Shown: one piece after another, positions 9,893-19,649 of the stretch
How the letters are laid out: each line of letters begins with the position of its first letter
Numbering within the stretch: position 1 is the first letter of the stretch
Source: Hymenoscyphus infarciens
Lineage: Eukaryota; Ascomycota; Leotiomycetes; Helotiales; Helotiaceae
Assembly (NCBI GenBank): GCA_001414345.1
Contig: LLCB01000529.1
Span: 1 to 25,498, forward strand
Direction of reading: 5' to 3'
DNA: 25,498 nt
Notes under the pieces: model-generated
Database searches by the model: none
What the model saw: the letters and a program-made list of their open reading frames with translations, nothing else
What the model was told of the DNA's origin: nothing
Made by a program: the position numbers and the translations under genes

Positions 9893-11081
9893 TCAAGCAC
9901 CAGGAACAATTCCTCTTCTGGAAGGATGTATACCACTCGCATCCACTGGTTGATCCTTCTTTTTCTCCCACTTCGCTTTTTCCTCTTCTTGTAATCTTCT
10001 TATGCGCTGCTCATTCAATTTCGAATTCTTCTCTTCGATTTTGTTTCTGCGGTCTTGGGTATTGCCTCCTCCTCCGGCACTGTATTGAAGGATAGTCAGT
10101 AACGAGCTCTTCATTAGTTCATTCGTGTTCCCGTGTTAGGGAGGGGGCGGATTGAATCGGAGGGTAAAGAGAGAAACATACGTCAACTCAACATTTATCT
10201 TCCTCTCAGGGCTTATGCCATCATTAAACATGCTATGATGAAATAATTTCAAGCATGTCTTCATGTGATCGTATCCCTCGAACTCCACGAATGCGCAACC
10301 TTTGCACTTTGTAGGATCATCTTTTTGGGTAAGGCAGCGGACAGATTTGGGTTTTACTTTTGCGAAGTGGGTGGTTATTGAGCCTTTGTTGGCTGAGAAT
10401 GGCAGGTTTCCTGGGAATCTTGTTAGAAGATTGAATTGCGATAGGATAGAGAGGGGAGGGAAAATTACCAATAAAGACAATAAATCGTGCAGGTTTCGCA
10501 GGTACTGCCTCTCCATTTACAAGTGCTTTCCTCTTCTTCTCCCGATTCCGATTATTCTTCGATTTCTTCTCCGTCGATGGTGTAGTTGTAGCTGCTCCCT
10601 TTTCACCATCCAAAGCAGTCTTAGATGTGCCCTCAGCAGGAGTAGAAGTTGTAGTAGTTTCCATCGCCTGCTTTTCCGCCTCAGCAGCCTCCTTAGCTTT
10701 CCTCTCCGCCTTTCTCTCCTTCTTAGATTTCCTAGGCGCTTCTTCCCCTCCTTCAACCACAGGTATCTTAGCGTCTCCTTCGGCGTCAACTTCTGGTTTG
10801 GCATTCTCTACCACCCCTCCACTTTCCTTTTCGGCCTTCTTCAATTTCTTCTCCTTCTTCTCTTTCTTCCGCAGGTTTCGCTCCTCGTCATCTCCCTCTT
10901 CCTTTTCGACATCCCGCTTCCGCTTCTTGTTCTTCTTCGAGTCTTGCGCTTGCGCTTCGTCTGCAGAAGGTACTACATCCATTTCCTCGCCTGGTAGATC
11001 GGGAATCGCATCTTCAAGCTTGCGCTTTTTGGCTTTTCGTTCGGCGCGCGTGGCATCGTTGTGAGGTTTGGGTGGACCCAT
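9893..11081 (-). CDS. NOP6: NOP6-like nucleolar RRM protein
   Basis: Three exons (11081-10469, 10410-10182, 10079-9893) encode 342 residues. The introns are 58 bp (GTAATT...CTAAC...CAG) and 102 bp (GTATGT...CAG), and both keep frame. Residues 1-195 are a very basic, lysine- and glutamate-rich tail with KKxK clusters suited to nuclear/nucleolar targeting. An RRM spans about 198-281, with RNP2 as FIVFIGNLPF (200-209) and RNP1 as KGCAFVEF (241-248). The C-terminus has a basic coiled region and ends in an HPSRRGIVPG motif. This arrangement matches yeast Nop6 and its fungal relatives, which bind RNA during small-subunit ribosome assembly. Its 5' end faces a 365-bp intergenic gap shared with a divergent broken gene. 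The family call is confident; the symbol is by similarity only. Confidence 0.88.
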
Positions 11082-11446
11082 TGTATTTGTGGTATGTGTT
11101 GGGTTGGAGGTTTTGGGATCTTTTTTTTCTGGGGGTGGCAGAAAATCGGCGGGGCTGGTGAGCGGTGATGGTCGGACCTGTCACGTGACAGACTAGAGTG
11201 AGCCCGACATTTAGCCCGTAATATGTCGAAACTTATTATTCGATAAAACTTTCTTATGTACGGTTTTTTTTATAACAATCCAGGCCCTGAAGCTTTTAGA
11301 CCAGCCTTGTCGTTGTTAAGCGAGATGGAGATACTAGGTAACAACGCCTCACCGTCATCTCCTCAACCGCAACTCAGATTTCACATCAACCTGTAAACGA
11401 ATCTCGAGGCCACTTGACACTACTATTCTCAAAAAATAATCCGAAA
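11082..11446. other. Divergent intergenic region
   Basis: These 365 bp separate the start codons of the NOP6-like gene (minus) and the disrupted gene (plus), so they probably hold both promoters. A perfect E-box palindrome is present at 11178-11191. A T-run lies near 11121-11128. I see no clear TATA box and no gene. Confidence 0.6.
11178..11191. promoter_or_regulatory. E-box palindrome CTGTCACGTGACAG
   Basis: This perfect 14-bp palindrome is centred on CACGTG, about 97 bp upstream of the NOP6-like ATG. CACGTG with TCAC/GTGA flanks is the site class bound by bHLH factors such as Cbf1 in ascomycetes, and such sites are common in ribosome-biogenesis promoters. Binding is inferred. Confidence 0.55.
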
Positions 11447-14300
11447 ATGGCTGTTCAACTGGTATCGGCCGAGGAAGCCGGCTGTCCCATATTTCGGGAC
11501 ATGAAAAAGCAACTTAGCGACTACAAACCCTAATCGCTCGGTCCACCTCTCACCCAATCCGCTTCGCGTATTAGGTGAGGGAGGGTAATACGATAAAACC
11601 AGCAATACGACCACTTTTAGTTTACACCAAAATCGCCTTAACTAGCCTCTAATAACTCCCCACCTTTGCTACTAAAACTACTCTAATATGTTCCTATTAT
11701 TAATATATAGCTTAAACTTATATTTAATCTTTAAAATATAATTATATCTTCTATATTCTAGGCTTTACTAAATTTTTCTAGAGATTTAGTAGTAGCTTTC
11801 TTAGAAGTTAGATTTAAGAACTAGATAGATACTAGATAGATAAATCTTACTTTATAATTCTATTTATTAAGTTTAAAATAAGAGACCCTAATTAAAATTA
11901 GAATATAATAAAGCGTTGTTGTTTTATTATATATTTTTAAAAACAACGTATTTTGGTGTAAACTAAAAGTGGTCGTATTGCTGGTTTTATCGTATTACCC
12001 TCCCTTACCTAATACGCGAAGCGGATTGGGTGAGAGGTGGACCGAGCGATTACAACGATCACCTCTCCCGCCCACACTTCGTGCTTTCTTCGTTGCCCTC
12101 CCCAACGGAGACTTTTGAAATCCCTTCATATCCTATCGAATTAAGCAACAAAGAATTACATTTTGACATCAAGAATGTCGCTAATCTTTGGTTCAAACTT
12201 CTCGCTATGCAAACCATGAATGGCAATTTCGTAAAGCACGGTGATATTTCTCAACAGCAACGGAAAACCTTCACGCTCCCGACTGCTGATCCTGAGAAAC
12301 TTAGAAAAGAGCGTGAGAATCTCCGACTGTAACTCGGATAATTAAGACTAAAACGCACTAGTCCTATTTATTCGCTACAAACTTCAGAAAATAATACCCA
12401 ATTCTGAAGGTACGAGCGATGCCGATCTGATTCCAGGACTTTCACGCTATATCGGAATGCTGGAGAATTGCTGTCCATACTTCAATTCACAAGCTCTCCG
12501 AAGCACCGCAATTGATGAAGTTTTGAAAGATATCCTCCTGATAGAGCATATTCCTCTAGAGGAAGAATACAGCATTCGAAATCGATGTCAAAATCTTTAC
12601 GATAACATGGAAAAGGTGCGGGCAGGTACACCTGTAACAGCAGACTCCGGCTCATCACAACGAGAACGCAAACCAGAATGGCTGGAAGAAGAGCTTGATA
12701 TGCCCATGTGCTGTCTGACACAATTGTCCACAGAAGAATGCATCAAAATCCAAGAAGCAGCAAAAATATGTGATCCACCAGTCGATAGAGCTGTTGTCGA
12801 ACTCATGTGTATCCTACCTTACTTTTCGGATAAATATGGATGGTATCGTGACCACCAAGTCTCCTCATCAGCACAACTTGTGTCCCCTCCTCAAATTTTA
12901 GAAACGGCAGGGACGTTAGAACGGCTGCTGTTTTATGGACCAACGCTTCCTTCAGAGGTATTGCAACTTACGGATTTTTGTGGGGCGTGGTGTGGGTTTG
13001 CGTTGTTTTTAGATACGAAGACAGGGGAGGGTATTGATTTTAAAGATTGTAAGTTTGTACTAATACTCCTCCTTTTATTATTATCGCCAGCCGATATTTT
13101 GTATCATTACGTGAAACAAGTATTGGAATATATAAACACTTATCAGTTGTTTATATTACCCTCGGCCCTACTAAACAGCTTTACTAATATATTTCACAGG
13201 CGGAGGGGTTGAACCAGGTCCTTGTGAGAAGTTTGAAGGGCCAAGGAAGCCGAGCGAGGAGCTCTTGCAAGGTTGGGTTGACGAGTGATTGACAATGTAT
13301 ATGGTTCCTTACGGAGAGTCTCCTGCCTGCGAGCTGTGGAGGAACATGGTATGTCAATATCCCCCCCTCTCTCTTATCAATCTTGCTCGGTCTCCCTCAC
13401 TCCCAAATTATTACGTCGGGCGTTTGCCTAAGTTTTTTTTAGTCGAATTATACTCTGTATATTCCCCACTCAAATCTGACCAAACACTAGGATTACCTTA
13501 ATCAAAAACGCCTTCTCCAAGAATACGACTGGCCTTACTCCTTTCCCCTCCCGGAACGCAAATATCGAACCCTAGTTAAACGTCAAGACCAACTCATCAA
13601 CAAACATGATGGAAAATTCGCCAAAACGACGTCTGAAAAGACCTACATGAAAATGCGAAAGCGATGGGACGACCTCTCCAAGCCATCGAGACGCCGCAAT
13701 GCAGGCGAAGCAGAAAAAGAAAATTGGAAGGTAAAACAAGTCCTTGAATTTTTCAAGAAGCATATAGCACAACAGCAAGAACTGGAATACGTCCTTGCAA
13801 CCGGTGTGCTTATGGAAGAGAAGTATCGAGAGAAGATTACTTTAGCGGGTGGTGAAGCTAGTGGCTATCAGGATGGTAAACTACTTTGGTCTGCGGAGAT
13901 TACCCCAGAGGAGATGTTGAGAACATTTGGGCTTTTGGCTGGTCCGCCGGACGCGTGGGATGATGTGGTTATGGAGATGTTCACGGTACTTTCGGAGGCG
14001 TATGAGGAGGGAAAAAAGCCTGCGCAGTTGAGAAGCAGTCTTTTGCAGTTGCCGGATGATGATGAGACAGAGGATTATGATGAGTTGTTGGATGTGTATG
14101 AGGTTGTGGGGATGGATTTGAATGGAAGTGATGGGGATGAAAGTATGGAGGATTCGAGTAATGATGGAGGTGAAAGCGACGAAGGGGCTCTAGAGGATTT
14201 GGATGTTGAAGCTTTAAAAGCTGATGCTGCGATGGAACTTGATGTCATCGTGGGAGATGCTAAGGGGTTTGTTGAGAATATTGAGCTCCCGCGTCGCTAA
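11447..14300 (+). pseudogene. Unrecognised gene broken by a MITE and a nonsense codon
   Basis: Start ATG at 11447 gives MAVQLVSAEEAG... and reads 28 codons to KP, where the MITE (11533-12050) begins and brings an immediate TAA. Beyond the element the same frame resumes as YNDHLSRPHF. Removing the element plus one TA joins the two halves exactly. Proposed exons are 11447-11530 + 12051-12312, 12362-13048, 13200-13348 and 13491-14300. The introns of 49 bp (GTGAGA), 151 bp (GTAAGT) and 142 bp (GTATGT) all keep frame, for 663 codons. A second lesion is an in-frame TGA at 13286-13288 (codon 374). The protein is rich in helices and has no domain I recognise; its last 90 residues are very acidic (DDDETEDYDE, DGDESMEDSS). 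An N-terminally shortened product from the ATG near 12207 is possible but would still meet the TGA. Confidence 0.75.
11533..12050. mobile_element. 518-bp MITE with 101-bp terminal inverted repeats
   Basis: The left arm (11533-11633, starting ATCGCTCGGTCCACC) and right arm (11950-12050) are reverse complements with one mismatch in 101 bases (G11577 versus T12006). TA lies on both sides (11531-11532 and 12051-12052), the target duplication of Tc1/mariner-type elements. The 316-bp centre (11634-11949) is AT-rich, has no open frame and shows mostly CpT cytosines. There is no transposase, so it must move in trans. The single arm mismatch is a C-to-T change at CpA on the right arm. The long arms would fold into a hairpin if transcribed. 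Near-identity of the arms indicates a recent insertion or an arm-length constraint. Confidence 0.88.
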
Positions 14301-14917
14301 GTGCATCAAGTTGTCTATGGGAGTGAAGTATAATGGGTTTCTTCAAAGTTTGAGCGGAAATTATTTGAGCGAGCGAAGAGGGCCATTGGACTTCAAAGGA
14401 ATGGAAGTGACTTGGTCAAGAATCTCTTCATGAGAACTGTTATACTTTATTTACCAATTACGAAATTGGCCGATTCTGTCAGGTGTACACAAAACTGGCT
14501 ATAAATTACTGGCGCAATTGGATCTTAAACCTTTGCGAACTTCTTCTGCTTAATTTAAGCATTTAAGACGCGCGTGATTGTCCATAATTAATGCATGTCC
14601 TCTTGATAAGTACCTAATCCTATATACTTTTAAAGAATACTAAACTTCTGTTACTTAATTCAACTATTCCAACTATCCTCAATTATGTCTTTCAAACAGT
14701 TCTATTTCGATAAGTAGTACCACATACTTTTAATTAGCTCTAACCTTTGTCTGCGTAACTAAATTCTTAACAATAGACGCACTACATAATTTTACCAAGT
14801 ACTCACATAATTCGGCAGTTCTATACCAGAACCGTGAAAACACATCGCCTTCGCCTCATTTTAAATCGAAATAAGGGTTGTCAACACAAAACTTTATACG
14901 CACTCTATACCAAAAGC
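14301..14917. other. Convergent intergenic region
   Basis: Between the 3' ends of the disrupted plus-strand gene and the minus-strand SET gene. It is AT-leaning and probably holds both 3' untranslated regions. No gene, repeat or RNA structure stood out; the short open frame at 14834-15172 is the shadow of the SET gene. Confidence 0.6.
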
Positions 14918-16483
14918 TCACAACTCCTCCTGCTCCGCTGCCCCCAAACCCCAACACCAACTTTCCCTCGGCTCTCTCACCAACCCCTTCAACATCTCAA
15001 AATTAGCCCGTCCCTTCTTCTCCCACATCAACCAATTATCCAGTGCCAACTGCGCATACTCCCTCGTCCTCTCCTCATTCTCCCAGATACAAAATCTCGC
15101 CGACGCAAGCATATATCCCTCCGCTCGTCCGGTATACAATTTCTCGGCGTCGTAGAGGGCTATGAGTTCTAATGCCATGGAGGGTGTGGCTGTTGTTCCT
15201 CTGTTGGGGGTGAAATCTAAAAGTAGGGAACGAAGATGGACGAGTTTTTCGGTTCGGGTGTCTGAGAGTGCGATTTCGGGGAGGGCGAGGGAACAGTGGT
15301 TACAGGTGCAGGGGAAGCCCCAGTGTGTTTGGATGTAGGATTGGCGGGCTAAGAGAGGTTGTTTTTCGTCTATGTCTTTTGGGGGGTTAGTTTTTGGTTT
15401 GTGGGGGGGGGGGGGCAAGGGGGGCGTGCATGATATTGTGAGTTCTTCTCCGGATTGGATGTCTCTAACTGCGTGGACTTTGTGGATGAGTGTGTCAGGA
15501 TCGAAAGCGAAGCGGGCACTGCATTTGTTAGGACATACATTTTCCCAGCCGGTCTTGATGTTGAGAACTTACTTTGGTCTACAATCATGGTTCAACCTCT
15601 GTTGGAAAATTCAGTCAGTCTTCTCCGGTTTCCCAAGTTCAAAGACGAAATCCAAAACCAAAAGAGAGACTGAAAGAAAAGAACTCACAGCAGCCTCCGG
15701 AACCACAACCCCAAAACTCTTCCCCTCGTTCCCAAAAACAATCCCAAAGGCATTCGTCACAATGCGATCCTCAACCACATCACCACCCCAATGTCCCGCC
15801 AACCCATCAAATAGCCCCCTCCCCCCTGTTCCCAGGAACTCCACTGCCTTCTTTTGGAAAGGTAATCGCTGTTCTTTTGGGAGGGTATCGTATGAAGACT
15901 CCCCAATAATAACCACCGGCCGCGAAATGAGGATCAACTCCCCTCTTTTGATTGTCCTGTTTGCGAGGAGACCTTTGCCTTTCCCGGGAAGGTCTTGCTC
16001 GATGAATGAAGGTGGTGTTGAGGGTGTGGGGTAGATTTCCTCCTCGACGCTGGGAGACGTGAAGGCGGAAGAGTTGAAGAATGTCGGTGCCAGGGAGGGT
16101 GGTGAGATGAGGACTATTCCCCTGTTGTTTGCGAAAGAAGGAGAGTAGTAGATGCAGTATTCATTCGATAAGTCGGGGGTGCGGATACATTGATGAGCAT
16201 CGTACCACGCAACAACACTTTTCAGGTTCGTCCTCTCCTCGCCCCCATTCGAAAAAGTCGAGTTTTGCGACCAAGATGGGCAGATATTCTCGGTTCCTAA
16301 TATTCTTCCTCCATTCCCTAGAAGCCCAAAGAGATTTCGGTTCTCATTCATACATGTCGGCGCCGAATTTTCCAAGCGCCATTGAGGAGTGGTAGGCGAG
16401 ATATAAACAACCGAGTCTGAACTCACGACGACTCTCGCAAGCGAACCTAGCGACAGAGCTGTAAGGAAAATGTTAGAGAACAT
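14918..16483 (-). CDS. SET-domain protein with N-terminal signal peptide
   Basis: Four exons (16483-15689, 15598-15573, 15518-15430, 15375-14918) give 455 residues. The start at 16483 is preferred over an in-frame ATG 30 codons upstream because it begins a good signal peptide (MFSNIFLTALSLGSLARVVV). Residues 25-160 contain four cysteines and N-glycosylation sequons, as in a secretory-pathway protein. A SET domain spans about 161-306: PGKGKGLLANRTIKRGE, then RLNHDCRPNA (266-275), then GEELTISY (297-304). A Cys-rich tail CTCNHC (326-331) follows. SET domains transfer methyl groups from S-adenosylmethionine to lysines; the target here is unknown. The second exon is only 26 nt, and the third intron uses a GC donor (15429) beside a poly-C run, yet has a CTAAC branch site and AG end. 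The neighbour downstream is convergent. Confidence 0.82.
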
Positions 16484-17141
16484 TATTGATTGAAGATGAA
16501 AGAAGAGTTGTTGATCCGGTCGGAGCTTGATTTTTGTTTGGCGGGGTTCAACGCACAGATGTTGTTTCCCCAAACATCAACGAAACGAAGCCGAGCGAGC
16601 TTCTCAGTCCCCTTATCCGTGCTCAAGCTAAACTAGTATTTGTTTATTCCAATCGAGTCAGTAGCCAGTCTAGCCTTAAACTATCAATGCCTCCTGAGAG
16701 ACCAAACTCTTGCTAAGGAAACGGTGAAGAGGTCTTAGAACTGGAATAAAGATCCAGTTCTAAGATAGTTTGTAAGTTTGAGTTTGCAGCCCGAGAATAC
16801 ATGAGCTATCTCTAAATTGCATACATCTTAGGTGGAAAGTTTGAAAATGTCTTTCTTGTATTTAAGTCTATCTCTCCCTACTAACAAAACAAACTTGGGT
16901 ATAAACAAAACAATGCAGCTGAAAACACCAAAAGCGCCCCAAAATATGATTTTCTATCGACGGACCTTTCTAGAGGTCATGATCCGACAATTTGAACCAG
17001 CTCAAGTATGGTGGATCGCTCCTAAAACATGAAGAGCGATCCATAACTGAACAACATAATAAGAACACCGAACAACTGGCGATTGGCGCTAGGACCAATA
17101 TAACCCAGCAATGATGCATGTATCGCTATAACAAAAAGGGC
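16484..17141. other. Intergenic region between two minus-strand genes
   Basis: It holds the promoter of the SET gene on the left and the 3' flank of the Myb gene on the right. The AACTGGA...TCCAGTT inverted pair near 16739-16761 can form a small hairpin. Nothing else was recognised. Confidence 0.5.
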
Positions 17142-19121
17142 TTATCCGAACGGCGCCTCATCCTGCAAATCCACAATCTGCTCCTCCGGATCACAAATCA
17201 AATTGAAATACGATGTTGACCCACTCGGAGCATCACCGTGGCCAGAAACAATGTGATTCAGGTCGGTAGCACTGGTCTTTTCCTTGTTACCAGAAATCGG
17301 GGGATTGTCAATCCAGGCGTCATCCAGTATTCGAGAAATGTCCATCTCTCCCATGTTGCCTGAGAACGGTGCTGCCGTGGATTCGCCCCAATCGAAAGAT
17401 TGAGTAAATGGTAGGGTGTCGGATGTTTCTGTTGTGTCGATAATAGGTGCTTCAATGAGAGAAGAGAAATTGTCTTTGAGCCCAAATAAAGATGCCTGTG
17501 GCTGCAGAGGAAGTCCTTTCGAGCTCTCTCGATCAGGTGAAATTATTTCATCGATTCGTAAACCTTCCCGATTTGAGGATGGGGTGGATAAAGAGGGTTT
17601 TTGAACCGCGTATGGGACCCCAACCTGGTTTAAAACTGTGTTGATGCTTCTGGGTTCGGGTTTCATGCTCGGAAGGGAGGATGATTGCTGTGGTTGGGAG
17701 GCGCCGACAGCAATGGTTGAATTGGGATCTGAATTCTCTTTGCCCTTCCTATCAAATGCTGACGAGTGGCCATCAATTGTTGGTGATCCAGTTTCCTTGC
17801 CCAGCTCTGATTTCTTCCCCAAGTCCCATTTATCAGGGAATTTGTTCCTGAACCGGTCTCGCAGGTCGGTTGGCTTCCTACTTTGTAGATGAAACTGGGG
17901 GTCTCTCTGTATTCGCGACCATGCTGGGCCGTGAAGTTGATATCCCTGTAATATCTCGCGGTCCTCCTCCTCAGAGAACTTTGTCCTCTCTCGTCGGAGG
18001 GATTTTTTGAAAGGTCCTTCGATACCCAACTGAGCAAGATCTTCCACCTTCTTCCTGTGGGCGCGGGGTTTTTTGGGTATGGAACTATCGCCCGACGGGA
18101 GGCCGAGCTCTTCCTCATTTATGAGGATGTTTTCCGACAAAAGACCAGTTTTGGATTTTGCCGGAACGCTGTTTTTGTTCTTACAAGGAGGTCCAGGTCC
18201 AGATCCGGGTTTTTTCACACGTAGTTCAGCCGGACAACAAGTCCTAAAGCGGTCCTTCAGATCGGCCGCAGATCTATTGTTGAACGAAAAGCTTGAGTCT
18301 CCAAGTATATCAGTCCAGGATCCAATTCCATGCTTGTTGACACCCAACAGTAGAGTACTCGTTTCCTCCTCGGTCCATTTCTTCCTTGCCCGAACCGCCT
18401 TTTTCCCTTTCTTCTCCTGGCTACCTTCACTCTTTTCGTCTGGCTCTTGCAAGGGAATATCCTTGTGGGATTCTGCCACTTCCTTCTCCTTCACATTCGG
18501 TAGGGCATTGGTGGTGTTGAGGGTATTTCGGCCATGCCTGTCATGGAAGGAACTGGAGGCGATGGGCGGGAATAGAGCAGCTTGCGGGGGAGGTTCGAAA
18601 AGTCCAATGATGATTGGGGGAACCACCTGCTTGACGGTCTTTTGCTTCTTCGGGGGCTGTGGTAATTGTACGAAATCGTCCTTATTATCTCCCACCGACC
18701 GTTTGTTGGAGATTCCCGTAGAAACACTGACATCCTCTCCTAATATCTTGCGTAAGGACTGGGGTGACGAGATTCCCAACGCCCGCTCTGTAGTCCGCCT
18801 CTCGGGGTTCTGATTCCCATTCCCCTCATTGTGTGCTTTCTCTCCTTCGTCGATCAGGTTTGTCAAGGAGGACGAGGCCCGCTGTGGATTTGCGCTCGAG
18901 GCTGGATTGCCATTTCGAGTGCTGGCATCAGGTTCTAGTAGCAAAGGGCGGCCGTTCGCTTTCAAGATGTTGGGGTCTTGCAAAGGGGGGAGTTCGAGAG
19001 AGGAGGAGGGTGAGTGTGGGCGGGATTCGTCGAAGTTGGAGTTGGAATTAGAGTTGGAGCGCTGGGAGGGTTCCCCGTTGTTAAGCAGAGCAATCAGACG
19101 AGGCTCAATGGTCGCATACAT
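17142..19121 (-). CDS. Double telobox-Myb DNA-binding protein (Teb1/Tay1-like)
   Basis: This is an intronless frame of 659 residues starting MYATIEPRLIALLNNGEPSQ. Two Myb/SANT domains are visible. The first, at about 245-300, has KWTEEETSTLLLGVNKHG and the telobox-type helix ADLKDRFRTCCP. The second, at about 376-432, has KFSEEEDREILQGYQLHG and TDLRDRFRNKFP. Residues 166-195 hold a proline-rich stretch (PPIIIGLFEPPPQAALFPPI) that I think is conserved in the fungal family. The rest is low-complexity. Two telobox Myb domains are the hallmark of S. pombe Teb1 and Yarrowia Tay1, which bind TTAGGG-type repeats at telomeres and in promoters. TBF1-like proteins have one Myb and a dimerisation domain, which is not seen here. 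Nuclear location is expected. Confidence 0.8.
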   Translation of the reverse strand: MYATIEPRLIALLNNGEPSQRSNSNSNSNFDESRPHSPSSSLELPPLQDPNILKANGRPLLLEPDASTRNGNPASSANPQRASSSLTNLIDEGEKAHNEGNGNQNPERRTTERALGISSPQSLRKILGEDVSVSTGISNKRSVGDNKDDFVQLPQPPKKQKTVKQVVPPIIIGLFEPPPQAALFPPIASSSFHDRHGRNTLNTTNALPNVKEKEVAESHKDIPLQEPDEKSEGSQEKKGKKAVRARKKWTEEETSTLLLGVNKHGIGSWTDILGDSSFSFNNRSAADLKDRFRTCCPAELRVKKPGSGPGPPCKNKNSVPAKSKTGLLSENILINEEELGLPSGDSSIPKKPRAHRKKVEDLAQLGIEGPFKKSLRRERTKFSEEEDREILQGYQLHGPAWSRIQRDPQFHLQSRKPTDLRDRFRNKFPDKWDLGKKSELGKETGSPTIDGHSSAFDRKGKENSDPNSTIAVGASQPQQSSSLPSMKPEPRSINTVLNQVGVPYAVQKPSLSTPSSNREGLRIDEIISPDRESSKGLPLQPQASLFGLKDNFSSLIEAPIIDTTETSDTLPFTQSFDWGESTAAPFSGNMGEMDISRILDDAWIDNPPISGNKEKTSATDLNHIVSGHGDAPSGSTSYFNLICDPEEQIVDLQDEAPFG

Positions 19122-19649
19122 ATCAGTATGGATATCCTATATCCTACTGTAGGCACATTGGATATCATGAAAGGATCACACGTCACTGGTGTACGTGTAC
19201 AAATGGATGTCGATGCTCCCGTCTGCTGAGCATGAGCATAGTGCCGGCTGTCACATTCGTCCCGGAGAAGGGCGAAGCTTTTCCTAGTAAGTGGAGTGGG
19301 CAAATTGATGACGACAAGGGGACTTTGGGTCTATTAGTTGAGGAAGGAAGTACTCGAGTAGTAAGTACCTACCGTAACGAAGGGGTTTTGAGGAGTCCAA
19401 AGTGGCTCGGAAGCCCTTACCGGCTCATCGGCGGCATCACCTTTATCCGACCCGACCCGGGAGAGCCGGGCCGAAGTGTTCCAGATTCCCGGAAGAGTGA
19501 TACATTTTAGTACCTGCCCCTCACTCATATCAACCTCACTCTCTCTCGGTTGCTTGTGGCATAAGAGAACCACCCCTTATACTTATCATTCGCCTCGCCA
19601 TTCTCCCCGTTTTCTGGAGTGTCATTACCAATAGTGAAACAACTTCATC
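19122..19649. other. Divergent intergenic region
   Basis: This 528-bp gap between the Myb gene (minus) and the DUF7704 gene (plus) should contain both promoters. It holds a 92-codon open frame (19232-19510) with no ATG-led protein character, judged to be chance. A GC-rich inverted motif, CCCGACCCGGGAGAGCCGGG, lies near 19450. No RNA gene. Confidence 0.5.

Noticed and set aside
10302..11064. Plus-strand open frames of 231 and 145 codons opposite the NOP6-like gene
   Set aside because: They are antisense shadows of the lysine/glutamate-rich coding strand (serine/phenylalanine/leucine-rich nonsense) without gene features.
11521..11532. CCCTAA as possible telomere repeat
   Set aside because: A single copy that forms part of the coding sequence and target site; no TTAGGG array is present in the window.
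12030..12332. A 100-codon frame beginning with GTG inside the right MITE arm
   Set aside because: The GTG lies in transposon sequence; the true start is the ATG at 11447 left of the insertion, and the frame's end (12330) is removed by a 49-bp intron.
12313..12361. A 33-bp intron starting at GTAACT (12329) as the alternative first intron
   Set aside because: Too short for this genome; the GTGAGA donor at 12313 gives a normal 49-bp intron and keeps frame.
13272..13318. A 47-bp intron that would remove the in-frame TGA
   Set aside because: GTTGGG is a poor donor, and the resulting phase would not match the following exon junction at 13348/13491.
15372..16034. A 220-codon plus-strand frame opposite the SET gene
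   Set aside because: It crosses the introns and the poly-G run and has no domain; the minus strand carries the SET motifs.
16832..17032. A 66-codon frame between the SET and Myb genes
   Set aside because: Short, no conserved features, and it lies in the 3' flank of the Myb gene.
18073..18813. A 246-codon plus-strand frame opposite the Myb gene
   Set aside because: Shadow of a 659-residue frame with two clear Myb domains on the other strand.
19232..19510. A 92-codon plus-strand frame in the Myb/DUF7704 gap
   Set aside because: No ATG start in the frame, no recognisable protein features, and it lies in a probable promoter region.
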